Source of the DNA: Nemophila menziesii
Taxonomy: Eukaryota > Streptophyta > Magnoliopsida > Boraginales > Hydrophyllaceae
Reading direction: 5' to 3'
Assembly: GCA_029959085.1 (NCBI GenBank)
Contig: JARWIR010000042.1
Coordinates: forward strand, 5,054,544 to 5,118,543
Length of the DNA stretch: 64,000 nucleotides
A program made the translations under genes and the position numbers. Below the pieces are notes generated by a model that did not search any database, was not told the DNA's origin, and saw nothing but the letters and a program-made list of their open reading frames with translations. Of this stretch, positions 35,130 through 47,581 are shown piece after piece. Within the stretch, counting starts at the first letter, position 1. The number at the start of each line of letters is the position of its first letter.

Positions 35130-36395
35130 TGTAAAATTACTCAGAGAATATGCTGAGTACTTAGATAATTTGCTGAGTACATTCAAAGAACTTGCTAAGT
35201 ACTTAGTGACTTTGTTGAGCACACTCATTGAATTTGTTAGGCATACTGAATCTGGTTAATTAGTACTAACCCGTTTTTTGGTAAGGACTTAATGAATTTG
35301 CTGATTACTTAGGTAGTGATTGGTATACTGTAATGGATTTAGGCAGGAATGTAATGAGTTAGTAATGTAATGAGGTTGGGAATGTAATGAACTTTGTAAT
35401 TATTATACAGTGCTTGGTATGCTATATGAATGGGGATGTAATGGACTGGTTGATTTCAACCTTGTGCTAATAACTGGCTTGATTAAATAAGATTGTGAAT
35501 AAATTACTTAAGATATAAGGCAATCATTTTATTATTATAAAAAATAAATAATTTTAATAAAATAGAATATGGAAAATAAATCATTTTAATACTTTTAAAT
35601 GATTTATATATATAGTTCGATAAATCTTAGATTTGTACATTTCGATTTTAACTTTTATTGAGAGTATATAATAATAATACAATTGATGTAATTTACCATT
35701 CAATTAGTTAGTTATTGATTAGATAACTTGTTTAATTGTTATAGAGAAGTACAATTTTAATAATTAAATTAAAATTGTAATTTCATGTTAATATTTTGAT
35801 GAATATGTTGATTCATAATTTATGGGTATGTGAAAAATAATAAAAAATTGTTATAATTATTAGTATATTAGGTTAAATATATCATCGATAAATAAAATCT
35901 TGCGTAATTATGTACAATTTATGTATGTACGTAGTTTTTTAAAATATAATATAAAAAAATTGAGTTTCTAAAAATAAAAATATGAATTTTTACATCTATG
36001 ATTTAATGAAAAAAAGCTATGATAAGAAATGTGTAATATATTAAGTTTAATAAAATTATTTTAGTTTGTTAAAAAAATATCCATTATGATTACGATTGTA
36101 ATAGGTCATTCATGTGTAATAACTATGTAAAGAAAAACCACTATTTTCATTGTAATGTGATTAAAAAATGAATGGTATTACAGAGTTGATTACGACGTAC
36201 CAATCACACCCTTAGTAATTTTGCTGAGTTTATTTATTGATTTAATGAATACTCAGTAAATCATTGATTTTTCTTGGTTTTTAATTTAAGTATATGTTGC
36301 TGAGTATATTTAGTGATTTCACTGAGTATGGGTATAATTTTTCATATGGTCGTTCTTCACTAAGTACTCGGTGATTTCATTGAGTGGCAGAATCG
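35130..36395. repeat. Degenerate tgctgagtacttag repeat split by a MITE-like insert
   Basis: Copies of a 25-35 base unit centred on tgctgagtacttag occur at 35130-35305 and resume at 36225-36395. The ~900 bases between them begin ggtagtgattggta and end taccaatcacaccc, which are inverted, and hold AT-rich text with no frame. The simplest reading is a hAT-like non-autonomous element (about 35315-36215) inserted into a short, poorly preserved tandem array. The duplication at its ends is masked by the repeat itself. Confidence 0.5.
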
Positions 36396-38429
36396 TTCTT
36401 TACCAATCACCATGTTTGTTCTTCACTGCTATGCTCGAAAAGCTTTACTGAAATTGTCATGAATTCTTTTTGTCAACGAAGCTCGCCTGAAACGAAGCTT
36501 CTATTAAAGCAGGTCTCGAATAAAACTTTATTATCTCTAACAAAAACTTTCATGGACGAATCGCCATGGCAACTCTCAAACAAAATTGAATGGAGGAAGC
36601 AACAAATCCCAAATGTAATGGAATGAAGGAAGCAAAATATTTGAACGAAACTTGAGATCTAGTAAAGAGGAGAAATCAACATGCTTCGTCAGAAAGAAGA
36701 GAGAAAACAGATATAGCAGAAAATGGAAAAAAATGTAAAGAGATTGGTCTCCTTGCATATACCTCTCAAGTACCCATAAAATTTTAGTGATTCTTTTTGA
36801 AAAATCTAGCAACAAGTTCTGTGTAAACCATAAAAGTAGTTTCAAGACATCATAGATCAATTGTCCAAAAATAATTAAAATTGTCTAGTTATTAGGATAA
36901 TTCAACTTTTAAATTTTGTATACTTCAAACGATTGTGTCAAATAAAGAAGATAAAAATCTTATATATCAAACATAACATAAAAGGCAGATGATGCAATAA
37001 TCAGGTATTAAAATTCTAAAATTAATTTGACATATTTATGGATTATCGTGTTTAAATTGTGGCAACAAATGAACAAAATAATGATTAACTTCATTCCTAG
37101 AGTAGCATATTAAAGGCTTTCCTTTATTTTAAAGAACAATGGCATGCTAACCACGTCTAAATATAATACTAGTATACCCCTGTACTGTAGGAATTGATTT
37201 AATTATTTTAAATTTACAATTGTGTATTGATAAATCAACCTCACTTAAAAAAAGAAATTCTAGAAATAATGAAATTAATATGATTTTTTGCGTAATGTTC
37301 ATTTAGAAAAAAATATAGAAATGCAAAAGAAACTCTAGTACTATAGAAAAATCATATTTTGTACTTTTACTAAATTCTTTAACATATGTTAAAAAGATGT
37401 ATTTTTCATCAGATAAGTAAAAATGTAATATATCATGATCTCTATATATCAATATATGCACAGGTCTAAAATTTGCAAATTTTATGCAAAGTTTAATTTG
37501 GACCCGTCCCGTCTAATGACGGACTTATCTTTTTAAGACCCAATCTAGCCAATTTTTGGTAGTTTTAATTGACGGGTTCCTGACGGGTTTTCGACGGGTT
37601 TTTGGCAGGTTTTTATTTAAATATTTGTTTATATCTATAAATTATTATTAGTTGAATTTAGTTTTGTATTAAATGCCTTTTTTATACTATACTATTATTC
37701 TTTAATTTTATTTGTCAAATCATGACACACAGCACATATATTTTGAACATACTTATATATATATTATTAGTGTTTAGAAAATTGCAAAGAATATATATTC
37801 ATAATTATCGAACAAAAATTCATAATACCTTTACTTTTTATTATATTGCCTGAATAGACAATCATATTAAAATATTACAATTTATAATGTAACCGTCATA
37901 TTAGTTAAAATTTGGTATTAATATAATATTATATTCTAGTATAAATAAAAGTCATATCAGAGATAGTGGAATATACAAAAAATATAATTATTGCCACAAT
38001 TTTTAGTTATACAAAAACGAATTTGACAAAATTAATTTTTTCAACATGAAAGTCCAGTATATATTTGAACCTGTGGGGTTTGCTAAAATCTAAGCCCGAT
38101 ATAGATCCAAGACCCGCGAGAACATAACATATAGACCAGATTGTGGCGGATCAATTTCGAACGACGCAAACATGCCATTTTCTGACCCTTATATAGCTGT
38201 AACAAGTTTTGGGTATATATTTTTATACATCATTTAACTATTGCTGTACTCTTGTATAGACCATTTAACTAATAAAGATACCAAATGAACCATTAATTTA
38301 TCAAAATATTGCCAAATTAACATTGCTAGTTAACGGTTAAAATTGATCGTTAAACGTGCAAATCCCGTACATATGTAAGTGTCTAATAATCATTTTTTTT
38401 GTTACAGATGAGGCCTAAACGACCAACAA
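36396..38429. other. AT-rich DNA with a gacgggt motif cluster, no gene
   Basis: No coding text recognised; the frames at 36384-36626 and 36576-36860 have no domain. At 37500-37610 the motif gacgggt(t) or its complement recurs five to six times (gacccgtcccgtctaatgac, then gacgggttcctgacgggt). Such clusters occur near the ends of some plant hAT elements, but no terminal repeats were found. Confidence 0.35.
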
Positions 38430-38745
38430 GTGAGAACTTCCTACTATATATTGCCTAACTATGTGTGTACGAGGCACGACCCAACCATTACGATCTCTGG
38501 CTAAATGCTAATAAGCCATCTAGCGGATTTCTATACGGGTTAGCCCTTCCGCACTAGCCACACCAAGTTTAGCCATCTAATCCGCACATTTATTTGTTTC
38601 GCGATAACTTGAAACCAAATAAATATGCTTCTTAGAAGGCAATATATCCCAACAAGCTCCTATTATATCATTCGATAATCCTCTTGAATTCGCACCACCT
38701 TTCACTAGCACGTGCAACTCATTAGAGTCAACTTCGATGATAAAT
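38430..38745 (-). pseudogene. LINE relic: C-terminal RNase H fragment
   Basis: Minus-strand text IIEVDSNELHVLVKGGAN followed by IIGACWDILPSKKHIYLV and SYRETNKCAD then MAKLG: the second Asp, the helix and the last AD motif of the plant LINE RNase H. ELHVLVKGG is close to EELHALVKGGG in the ORF at 47582-48559, so the two come from related elements. An in-frame stop follows CAD. Confidence 0.7.
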
Positions 38746-39037
38746 TTTTTTAGTGACTAGTAATTTTTTGTTAGTACAAATTTGTTAACATGAATTAGCA
38801 AATTCAAATATTTCCCTAACTTTATTTATATTTGGCTGATAAAATAGTCAATTTAAAACCCTTTGAACAAATTAATAGTCAATTTAGAAATATTTTGATA
38901 AATTAATGATCGTTTGGAACCTTTTTCATAAATTTATAATTGATTTGAAATAATTTTGATAGTTTAATAGTTTGTTGGTAACTTTTATTAGTTTTTTTTT
39001 GGTCGAAATAAACTTAAATTAAAATAGAAAGTTACAA

Positions 39038-39955
39038 TTATCCTATCCCTAGAGGATGAAAATCCGACAAGAGAAGTTTTGCTAATTGAGAAGGGGGAAC
39101 TAGATTCCAAATACTAAACAAAGAGCCCTTGAGCTTTTGTTTAGTAACCCAATCAGCACACAAATTCTTAGATCTCTTAGCAAAAGAGATTTTCAAATTA
39201 CAAGTCATCTTTCTTCTAGAAATACAATTAACAAAAACCTTAGAGTTACAAAAAAAAATTCTACCAAAAACAGTTTGGTTAACTAATAATTTACAATCAC
39301 TCTCAATTTCTACTTTGCCTCTGTAGCAAGCTGTCATCTCACAAGCTTCCACCATTCCTCTAGTTTCAGCTTCAATTGGTGAGTTAGCTGTAATAATCTG
39401 AGCTTTTCCATCTATCATCTGTCCAAAAGAGTTCCTAACAATACAAGCAAAAGAAGCTTGTTTAGTGCCCGTTTGGAAGTGCTTTTTTGGAGAAGCACTT
39501 AAAAGTGCTTTTAGCATTTTAAAAGTTTTTTTTACTTTGAAAAGCACTTTTTTGAGAAGCACCAAATATGTGCTTCTTGAAAAAAGCACTTTCAATAATT
39601 TTAGATTTCAAAATTATTTTTAATAATTTTTTAAAATTTTAAATTTTATTCCAAAAGCGCTTTTTTACTCTAAAATAAGCACTTCCAAACGGGCCCTTAG
39701 TGAGTTTATTAAAGGATGCATCGCAATTAATCTTTAAGTTTCCATTACAAGGTGGATTCCACCCTGTTAAGCTTTCATAATTCCCACATCTAGCTACTGA
39801 ATTGTTAAACAATTCTTCCTGATGACACATATTATGAATAATCACATTTTCATTCTCATTTTGCCTTGAGTTGTTAACTTTTTTTGCCTCAGATTTATTT
39901 CTTGTAGCAAGAAAAAATTCATCACAGGCTTTAAGGGCCTCTTGGAACTTTTATT
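39038..39955 (-). pseudogene. LINE RNase H relic split by a MITE
   Basis: The upstream part (about 39955-39694) reads FQEALKACDEFFLATRNKS then GWNPPCNGNLKINCDASFNK, the start of an RNase H domain with its first Asp. After the 226-base MITE the domain resumes as KQASFACIVRNSFGQMIDGK, ANSPIEAETRGMVEA (Glu) and VEIESDCKLLV (Asp), and ends with NLCADWVTKQKLKGS (Asp). All four catalytic acidic positions survive. Apart from the insertion it is almost undamaged, so it was young when the MITE entered. Confidence 0.75.
39468..39693. mobile_element. 226-bp hAT-like MITE inside an RNase H relic
   Basis: Inverted ends cccgtttggaagtgctt and aagcacttccaaacggg (17 bases, perfect) with internal copies of aagcactttt. 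Flanked by ttagtg on both sides with a few extra bases on the right, an imperfect target duplication. The N-terminal half of the open frame that starts at 39595 is MITE sequence. Confidence 0.85.
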
Positions 39956-40045
39956 AGTTCCAATGATCTAAATAAAACTGTTGTGATAGTTTAGTAATGG
40001 TAGAAATATCTATCAAAAGTAAAATATACCACCAATTAGGTAGCA

Positions 40046-40438
40046 TTTTTTTTGGGAATGTATGAGTGTCCGGGCCAACTTACGCGCAACACGACTATTC
40101 TTATAGAAAAAAATACACGCATCGTCATGTATACTACCACTTAATCAGAACTAGGTTACCCATGTTCAGGGAGGAGGCTCGAACCTTGCACCTCTTGCTT
40201 ACCCCCTTTAAAGGCTAAGAAAATAACAAAACTGAGAAGATTCAAATACTGTATTTTCTAAATGAAAGATAAAATCTTGAGATCGATAGTTGGCCTAGTG
40301 GTTAGGTTACTCCGCAGAGACCAAGAGGTCCTGGGATCGAATCTCATTGGAGTCAAAATGACTCCGAGTCCAAAGTGGCTCTCTTATGTATTCAAAAAAA
40401 GATAAAATCTTGGCTATTGAACTAGTTTCAATGGTTAT
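40046..40438 (-). mobile_element. Au-like SINE on minus, carrying a nested SINE
   Basis: Flanked by a perfect 13-base duplication, caattaggtagca, at 40033-40045 and 40439-40451. Read on minus it has a B-box-like ggttcgagcctcc, then gtaacctagttctg, and an Au-like 3' end (cgcgtaagttggcccggac) followed by an A-run next to the left duplication. A second SINE (40280-40397) sits in its 5' part. Removing that insert leaves about 260 bases. Confidence 0.72.
40280..40397 (+). mobile_element. tRNA-derived SINE copy 2, nested in another SINE
   Basis: A 118-base insert with perfect 15-base duplications, aaagataaaatcttg, at 40265-40279 and 40398-40412. Its tRNA-like head has an A-box (ttggcctagtggttagg) and a B-box (gggatcgaatctc) about 30 bases apart, as in a pol III promoter. 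A short unique body (gactccgagtccaaagtgg, ctcttatgtatt) and A-rich 3' end follow. It shares this body with 33439-33554. Confidence 0.88.
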
Positions 40439-40451
40439 CAATTAGGTAGCA

Positions 40452-41717
40452 CTTCCCCTAATAGTCCGTTGAGTGTTGTCTTATTTCTTCTTCTTATTTT
40501 TTTTAATGGTCTCGTGGAATATATTTATCATACATATATATGAGGTACTATATAAAAATAAATTTAGCACACAATGATTTACCACTGTAGAAGCAAAGAC
40601 TTCCTTTCTACTGCCAGTAAATCGGGCTTAGGATCCATCAATTCACAAATGTTTGTTTACATGTCATACTGTGTGATCCTCTGCACAAATTTGGGAATAG
40701 GTGCCAATTAGATATTAATTCTAAACTATTATTCTTTTCATTTTCTAATAAATTATTCAGGTGGATCTAGATTTATTTTGAAGATTAAAAAATTAAAAGT
40801 AACAATTAAGCTGACCATAATATTGAAGTTCAAAAATATCATTTCGATTTTTTCTATACATATATTATTTAATGGAGCTAATATTTTCGTTTCTCATGTT
40901 TTTTTTTTTCTTATATATTTGATAGAATGTTGATTTATTTATGATTTAGTGTTTTAAATCATAACTATTTTTTATATTATTTGTGTATCTTGTAGGTTAT
41001 CTTCTTTACCTTGCTATCTAACTGATTTAAATTATTTTTTTATTTCAAAATATCTTTATATCATTTACATATTATTATTTTATAAGTATTGTATTATTAG
41101 TGTTTAAATCATAACTGATTTTTCCTATATTATCTGCGTATCTTGTTGAATTATCTTTTTCAGTTTGTTAGGTATTTAAATAAAATAATTTGTATTACAA
41201 AATATTTTTATATTATTTATGTTACATTGTCATTTTATAAATTCTTATTACGATTATAAAATTCAACTATATATTATTAATAAAATAAAAATAAAAATAA
41301 TCAGTGAGTATTATTCTAAACGCTAAAACAAATGATCGATCTTAAAATAATAATTTCTCTACTAAAATAGTATCATATCATAATCTTATATTTGTATAGT
41401 TTTAATGAACTTAAAAAATAAAATAAAAAATCTGATATATCCAAGACCGATAAAAAAGATTTACTAAATCTCTGTCCATTTACTCTATATAATTTCCAAG
41501 TCAGAAAAGATTTACTTTCTTTTACCTAATTCTATTCTCTTATAATAATCATCCGCAGTCAAGCCCGCTTTTAAAGACAGGCGCATACATATACATAAAA
41601 GAAAGCGTGCTCAGCTGTTTAATGCATAAATTTGATTCGAGATCGTAAATCATCGTCACATACTCATCTTCTTCTTTGTTCGATTAATCGATCCTCGTTT
41701 CCAACATTGCTTCTCAA
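40452..41717. other. AT-rich DNA and upstream region of the RHD3 gene
   Basis: No repeat or gene recognised up to about 41500. The last ~200 bases would hold the promoter and 5' leader of the RHD3 gene. I see no TATA box that stands out from the AT-rich background. Confidence 0.4.
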
Positions 41718-44700
41718 ATGGGTATGTCTCGGATCCATCCTTATCTTCCTCTTATGTTAAATCACTGTACAAAACCCCCCGATTTAAGTTCTATTTAGTT
41801 TTTAGGTAATTAATTTTGATTATTGGTTTGGGTTTATGTACTTAGCTTGAAGTAATTTTAAGTTGTTTTCGGTTGATGATGCGATTTGTATTCGACTTCA
41901 TCATAATTTACAGTTTAGGGTTTTCTAGATTACTGACTAAGTCTTGGTGCTGCCAAAGCTTGAATTTTGGTTATTTCTTAAGTTTGTGAAGTTTAATTTT
42001 GATCTGATACACTTCGATCAGAACAGTTTGATTGTTACAAGTTAGAGAAGTTGGGAACGGATTTTTTTTTTTTTTTTGCGTGAGATCTCAACAAAAATAT
42101 GAACATTTGGACCGTCTGATTCACTTTTTGGGTAAACAATCTAATTGTAATAATAATAATAACAATCTAACGAATCTTTGTTTATTTTCATTAAAATGTT
42201 CAGATAATTGTTGTTCAACTCACCTCATTGATGGAGATGGTAATTTCAATGATTCTGGTCTTGAAAATTTCATGAAGGAAGTCAAACTTGGAGAATGTGG
42301 ACTTTCTTATGCTGTAGTCTCTATTATGGGTCCACAAAGTAGTGGTAATAAATCTTCCCTTCAACTGTAAAACCAAGTTTTTACTATGTCTCATTTCATC
42401 CATTTAATTTACTTTTTTGATTACAGGGAAAAGTACTCTTTTAAATCAGCTATTTCGCACGAATTTCAGAGAAATGGATGCTTTTAAAGGGAGGTATGTA
42501 TATAAACTTGGTTAATATGTATTTAATAAATGATTTTTGAAATTGAAAAATGATTTTTTAATTTTTTTACAGGTCTCAAACTACAAAAGGTATATGGATG
42601 GCACATTGTGTAGGGATAGAACCATCCACTCTTGTAATGGATTTAGAGGGCACTGATGGACGTGAACGAGGAGAGGTATGATTTAAAGAGGGCAAAATAG
42701 TCATTTAAATCACTCTTTATTAATTCATTATCGTGTTTTTTTGTTTAATACAGGATGATACTACATTTGAAAAACAGAGTGCCTTATTTGCCCTTGCAGT
42801 TTCAGATGTAGTGCTTATAAACATGTAAGAATTATTTAATTACAAGTTTTCATTTAACTCTTGAAAAACTCAATTTTAATTTTTTTATAATTATAATTCA
42901 GGTGGTGTCATGATATTGGTCGTGAACAAGCTGCAAATAAGCCTCTTCTGAAAACTGTGTTTCAGGTAAAAATAAAAAAATATACATATATATTTATATA
43001 TATTTTTTTGAAATGTGTAACAATTTAGCTTTGTGATTACAGGCTATGTTAAGATTATTTAGTCCACGTAAAACAACTTTAATGTTTGTTATACGCGATA
43101 AAACAAGGGTATGTCTTAAATATAGTACAATATACTCATTTATTTTGGAGAGTACAATTTTTATTGACGAAATTTTTTAATTTAATTTATTTTTTGTATA
43201 GACACCTTTGGAAAATTTGGAACCTGTTTTGAGGGAAGATGTTCAAAAGGTAATGTATTTTGTTCTTTTCTATGAGCCTGTTCAATTTTTTAGGTTTTTT
43301 AATTTCTAACATTATCTTTTTCTTTTTTGCTACAGATATGGGATTCTGTTCCTAAGCCCCAAGCTCACATTAATACTCCACTAAGTGATTTTTTTAACGT
43401 AAGATTTCAATTTTTTATGAGATTAACTATAATATAGGGGCCTACAGTGCAATTTTCGCATAATATAGGGGCATATAGTGCAATTAAATATAAAAAATCA
43501 CCGCCCCAAACCGCCTTGGACCCTCAACCAAGCACCCTGCGTCCATGTATATTTGTCTATATAGGGACCTACAGTGCAATTAACTAAAAATAATCAATTT
43601 AGGAACCTATAGTATAATTTTTCCATAATGGGACCTACAATGTAATTAACTAAATAACATCAATATAGGGGCCTACCACACAGTGCAATTTTTGCATAAT
43701 ATAGGGACCTATAGTGCAAGTTAAGTTTACATCAATTGATTAAATTTCCAGGTTGAAGTTGTTGCCCTTTCTAGTTTTGAAGAAAAGGAAGAACAATTTA
43801 GAGAGCAGGTACTTACTTTTATTCTACATATTTACTGCTTTTTATTTAATGAATATTCGAATATTTACTTTTTTTTTTTACGGTGAAGGTGAATAGTCTA
43901 AGAGAACGCTTCTTTCACTCTATTGCACCGGGCGGGCTTGCTGGAGATAGACGGGCCGTAGTTCCTGCTTCGGGCTTTGCCTTTAGTTCTTCTCAGATTT
44001 GGAAAATCATTAAGGAGAATAAAGACCTTGATTTACCTGCACATAAGGTCAGTAATTAAACCTTTTTTAATTTATAAATTAATTTTATTTTTCTTAATTT
44101 TATTTACTTCTATTCATAGGTTATGGTAGCTACGGTACGATGTGAAGAAATTGCTACCGAAAAGTTTAGTGCTTTTGTTTTGAACGAGGTACATTTAATT
44201 TTTAATTTTATTTTACATTCTGATTTATCTAATAATATTATTCAATTTATAATTTATTATAGGAATGGCGTGAATTAGAGGAAGCTGTGCAGACTCATAT
44301 AGTGTCGGGTTTTGGGAAGAAGCTCAGTTCTATACTTGACACTTGTCTTTCAGAGTAAGTGTACTTCTTATAGTGTAAAATACCATTTATACCCTCGTAT
44401 GGTTTACATATATTAATTTTTTCTTCCTTCCAGATATGATTTTGAGGCAACGTATTTTGAAGAAAGTGTTAGATCTGCCAAACGCAAACAATTGGAAGAA
44501 AAATTACTACAAGTAACTATTTTTTTCTTCAAGTTATTAGTTTCTTATTAATTTGAATAATTACTCATTTAATTTAATTTAATTTATCAGCTTGTACAAC
44601 CGGTTTATCAATCTATGTTATCTCATCTTCGCTCCGAAACTCTCGAGAAATTCAAAGAAGTGTTTAATGATGCATTGAATAAAGGAAAAGGATTCGCTTT

Positions 44701-46558
44701 AGCTGCACAAGAATGCTCAAAATCATTCATTTCTAAATTTGATGAAGGATCTTTAGGTATATAACTTTTTTTTATTCGACATTAGATAATGTATATTATA
44801 AAAAAAACATTTGTTAACAGATGCATCTATTAAACAAGCGAATTGGAATGCTTCGAAAGTACGTGATAAACTTGAGCGTGATATAGATACATATATAACC
44901 GAAGTTCGATCAACTAAACTATCGGAACTTACAAGTCTTTACGAGGTAATATTAACGAGTTATATAAATTGCAAGCTAGTCCTTTATATTAATGTAAAAA
45001 TGTGTGTATATAGACGAAATTAAACGAAGCATTAGCGGGACCTGTTGAGGCGTTATTAGATGAAGCAAGTGATGCTACATGGCCAGCTATAAGGAAGCTT
45101 CTAGAACGTGAAAGTGAAGGTGCTGTTTCTGGATTTAAAGCATCGATTTCTGGGTTTGAAATCGATGATTTAACTAAGGAAAAAATGGTTGAAAAGTTGA
45201 AGTTTTATGCACGTGGAGTTGTTGAAGGGAAAACACGTGAAGAAGCTGGAAGAGTTTTAATTAGAATGAAAGACAGGTATGTAATTTATATTGATTTAAA
45301 ATGATTTAAATATTTACTAATTATGATGTCGTATTTGTAGATTTACATCATTGTTTAGTCATGATTCTGATTCGATGCCACGAATCTGGACCGGGAAGGA
45401 AGATATTCGAGCAATCACCAAGACAGCTCGTTCAGCTGTACGATATTTTCTTTATGTTATTTGAAATCATTTCAATCTTTTAATTTAATTTTTAATTTAA
45501 TTATTGTGTTACGATTTTACCCCCAGTCTTTGAAGCTATTATCAGTAATGGCTGCTACACGTTTGGATCAAGATGCTGATAATATCGAGAAAGCTTTATC
45601 TCTTTCTTTAGTGGACACTAAACCTGCGGGTACCGCTAATAGGAGCATCACTTTAGCTGATCCTCTCGCCTCGAGCCATTGGGATGAGGTAAATAAAAAA
45701 TAATAATTTATTTTTAATTTTTTAATTTTATTATGTATAGTTTTTCATTATATTTTTAAAATTTTCAGGTCCCTGCTTCGAATACTTTGATCACTCCGGT
45801 CCAGTGCAAGTCCTTGTGGAGGCAATTTAGATCAGAGACGGAGTACACTGTTACCCAAGCCATTACTGCTCAGGCATGTTTCTCAAAAAATAAAATAAAT
45901 TTTATATAACAAGTTTTGAAATCACTGAAAGTAATTTTAATTTTATTTTTTTACAGGAAGCTAGTAAGCGAAACAATAACTGGTTACCACCTGCTTGGGC
46001 AATTGTTGCGTTGTTTATACTTGGATTTAATGAATTCATGACACTATTAAGGTAAATGTTTTAGGTCTATTTACCTTTTTTTTAAAATAAAAATAAAAAT
46101 AAATAACTAGTAATTACTATTCCTTTTGTTGTTGTAGAAATCCTTTGTATTTAGGTGTACTCTTTGTGGGTTTTCTTCTCGTAAAAGCCCTATACGTACA
46201 GCTCGACATAGGAAATGAGTTTCGCAATGGAGCTGTAAGTATATAATATTGATTATTGACACTTTTAACCCTCTAGTTTAATATATTTTCTCTCCCTAAA
46301 ATACCCCTGTTGTTGTCAAAACAGCTTCCGGGTATACTCTCTATATCAACCAAGATTCTTCCAACGATTATGAATCTGTTAAGAAAGCTAGCTGAAGAAG
46401 GACAAAAGCAAACTAATCCGGGCCCACAACAAAACCACCCTCCTCCGGTCCCACAACAATCAAACAGCTTCCATAACGATCGATCATCAAGCTCTTCATC
46501 GACTGTAACTGAGAATGGGACAGAGTATACAAGTCCTGTGAAGGAAGGTTTATCATAA
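41718..46558 (+). CDS. RHD3: RHD3-type ER-fusion dynamin-like GTPase
   Basis: Twenty-three coding exons: 41718-41721, 42204-42344, 42427-42493, 42573-42675, 42754-42824, 42902-42965, 43043-43108, 43202-43249, 43336-43398, 43752-43808, 43889-44047, 44120-44188, 44263-44354, 44434-44512, 44591-44756, 44821-44945, 45014-45276, 45341-45437, 45527-45688, 45769-45873, 45957-46051, 46138-46234, 46325-46558. They close to 2427 nt, 808 residues plus TAA, near the ~800 usual for the family. The GTPase domain has P-loop GPQSSGKST (44-52), [10 protein letters not shown]3 [12 protein letters not shown] (94-105) and G4 VIRDKT. A long helical middle follows, then a membrane hairpin ([16 protein letters not shown]..., from ~676) and a Pro/Ser-rich cytosolic tail. 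RHD3, Sey1 and atlastin fuse ER tubules; in plants this supports root-hair growth. Coding exon 1 is only ATGG, and the intron after 45873 uses a GC donor. RHD3 and its RL paralogues cannot be told apart here. Confidence 0.95.
43410..43745. repeat. Repeat of an ataggggcctacagtgcaa motif in an RHD3 intron
   Basis: Within the largest intron past the start of the gene (43399-43751). The motif atagggGcctacagtgcaatt recurs about six times with small changes at irregular spacing, around a GC-richer core (ccgccccaaaccgccttgg). It may be a MITE or a decayed transposon end. The flanking exons splice around it without change of frame. Confidence 0.6.
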
Positions 46559-47076
46559 TATACAAAATCTGAGGGAAGTGTTGTATTTTTGGTACCATAT
46601 ATACTACGATAAATGGAAAAAAATCGCCCTGATTTATAGATTTTCTTTTTATTTTCCTTTGAGATTGTATTTTATATATGGGGTGAGTTTATGGACCTTT
46701 AATTTGTGCTCCGTGTGAATTCTTTATCTCAGTTTGTGTTGGAGTTTTTGTTACTGAAAGTATTTGTAATTGTTATGTATTGTAATGTGATGTAATTCTT
46801 GGAGTTTTAATGATTTTATATTGTAATTGTTTTGCCTTTTCAGACTAATTAGTGTTTACATTTTTTTAAACCCTATAGTTTGTTTTTATATTAATAACAT
46901 TTGACTAGAATTTAACTTTTCAAATCATCATTTTTTTTGGTTAAAAATATCAACTTATGCAAATCATCTTATGATTTTGATTATTTTGTGATAAAAATAA
47001 ATATTTATTTGCATAAACCTAGGAATGTCTCTTTATTAAAAAAACTTGTATACATGGTTATAATAGAGAAAGTCCT
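46559..47076. other. 3' flank of the RHD3 gene
   Basis: The first ~250 bases are probably 3' untranslated and polyadenylation sequence, with several TTGTA/TGTAA-rich elements typical of plant ends near 46740-46840 but no single AATAAA that decides the site. The rest is AT-rich with no feature. Confidence 0.4.
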
Positions 47077-47422
47077 ATTTTTAGGCCATTATGTATGGTT
47101 TAAAAATATTTTTAGACCAAATATACAAAAGTCACATTTTAAGGCCAAACTTATTTCAAACACTTATTTTTAGGCCATTTTACTAATCTTACTAATTTTG
47201 TGAAATATTTTATAGATTTTAAGAACGAGATAGAGTTCTTAGTTTACGATGCATTTAAATAAACATATAGTTTATTTAACTGTCTTTAGAATCAATAAAA
47301 TATCTCATAAAATTAAAAAAATAGCATAAAAATAGACATTTTGAATACATTTGGCTTAAAAGTACGATTTTGTAACATTTAACCTAAACATGTTTTTAGG
47401 CTATAGATAATGGCCTAAAAAT
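47077..47422. mobile_element. 346-bp MITE
   Basis: Perfect 16-base inverted ends: atttttaggccattat at 47077-47092 and its complement at 47407-47422. Internal partial copies of ttaggcca lie near both ends. Superfamily and target duplication unresolved. Confidence 0.75.
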
Positions 47423-47581
47423 GAAGTTTGCTTTTTATAATATAACAAGATTTTTCTTCTTATTTTAAACGAAATCACAATAAATTAACCGAATGATCTT
47501 GTTTTTTTTTTTTGCATACAAGAGAGGCTTCGAGAGCCGTTAGGAATAAAGAGTTACAAGTGAGAAAACAAAAGTTCCTTA

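Noticed and set aside
40280..40397. A possible functional tRNA gene
   Set aside because: A- and B-boxes are present, but there is no foldable acceptor stem or anticodon arm, and the insert has target duplications and a related copy, so it is a SINE.
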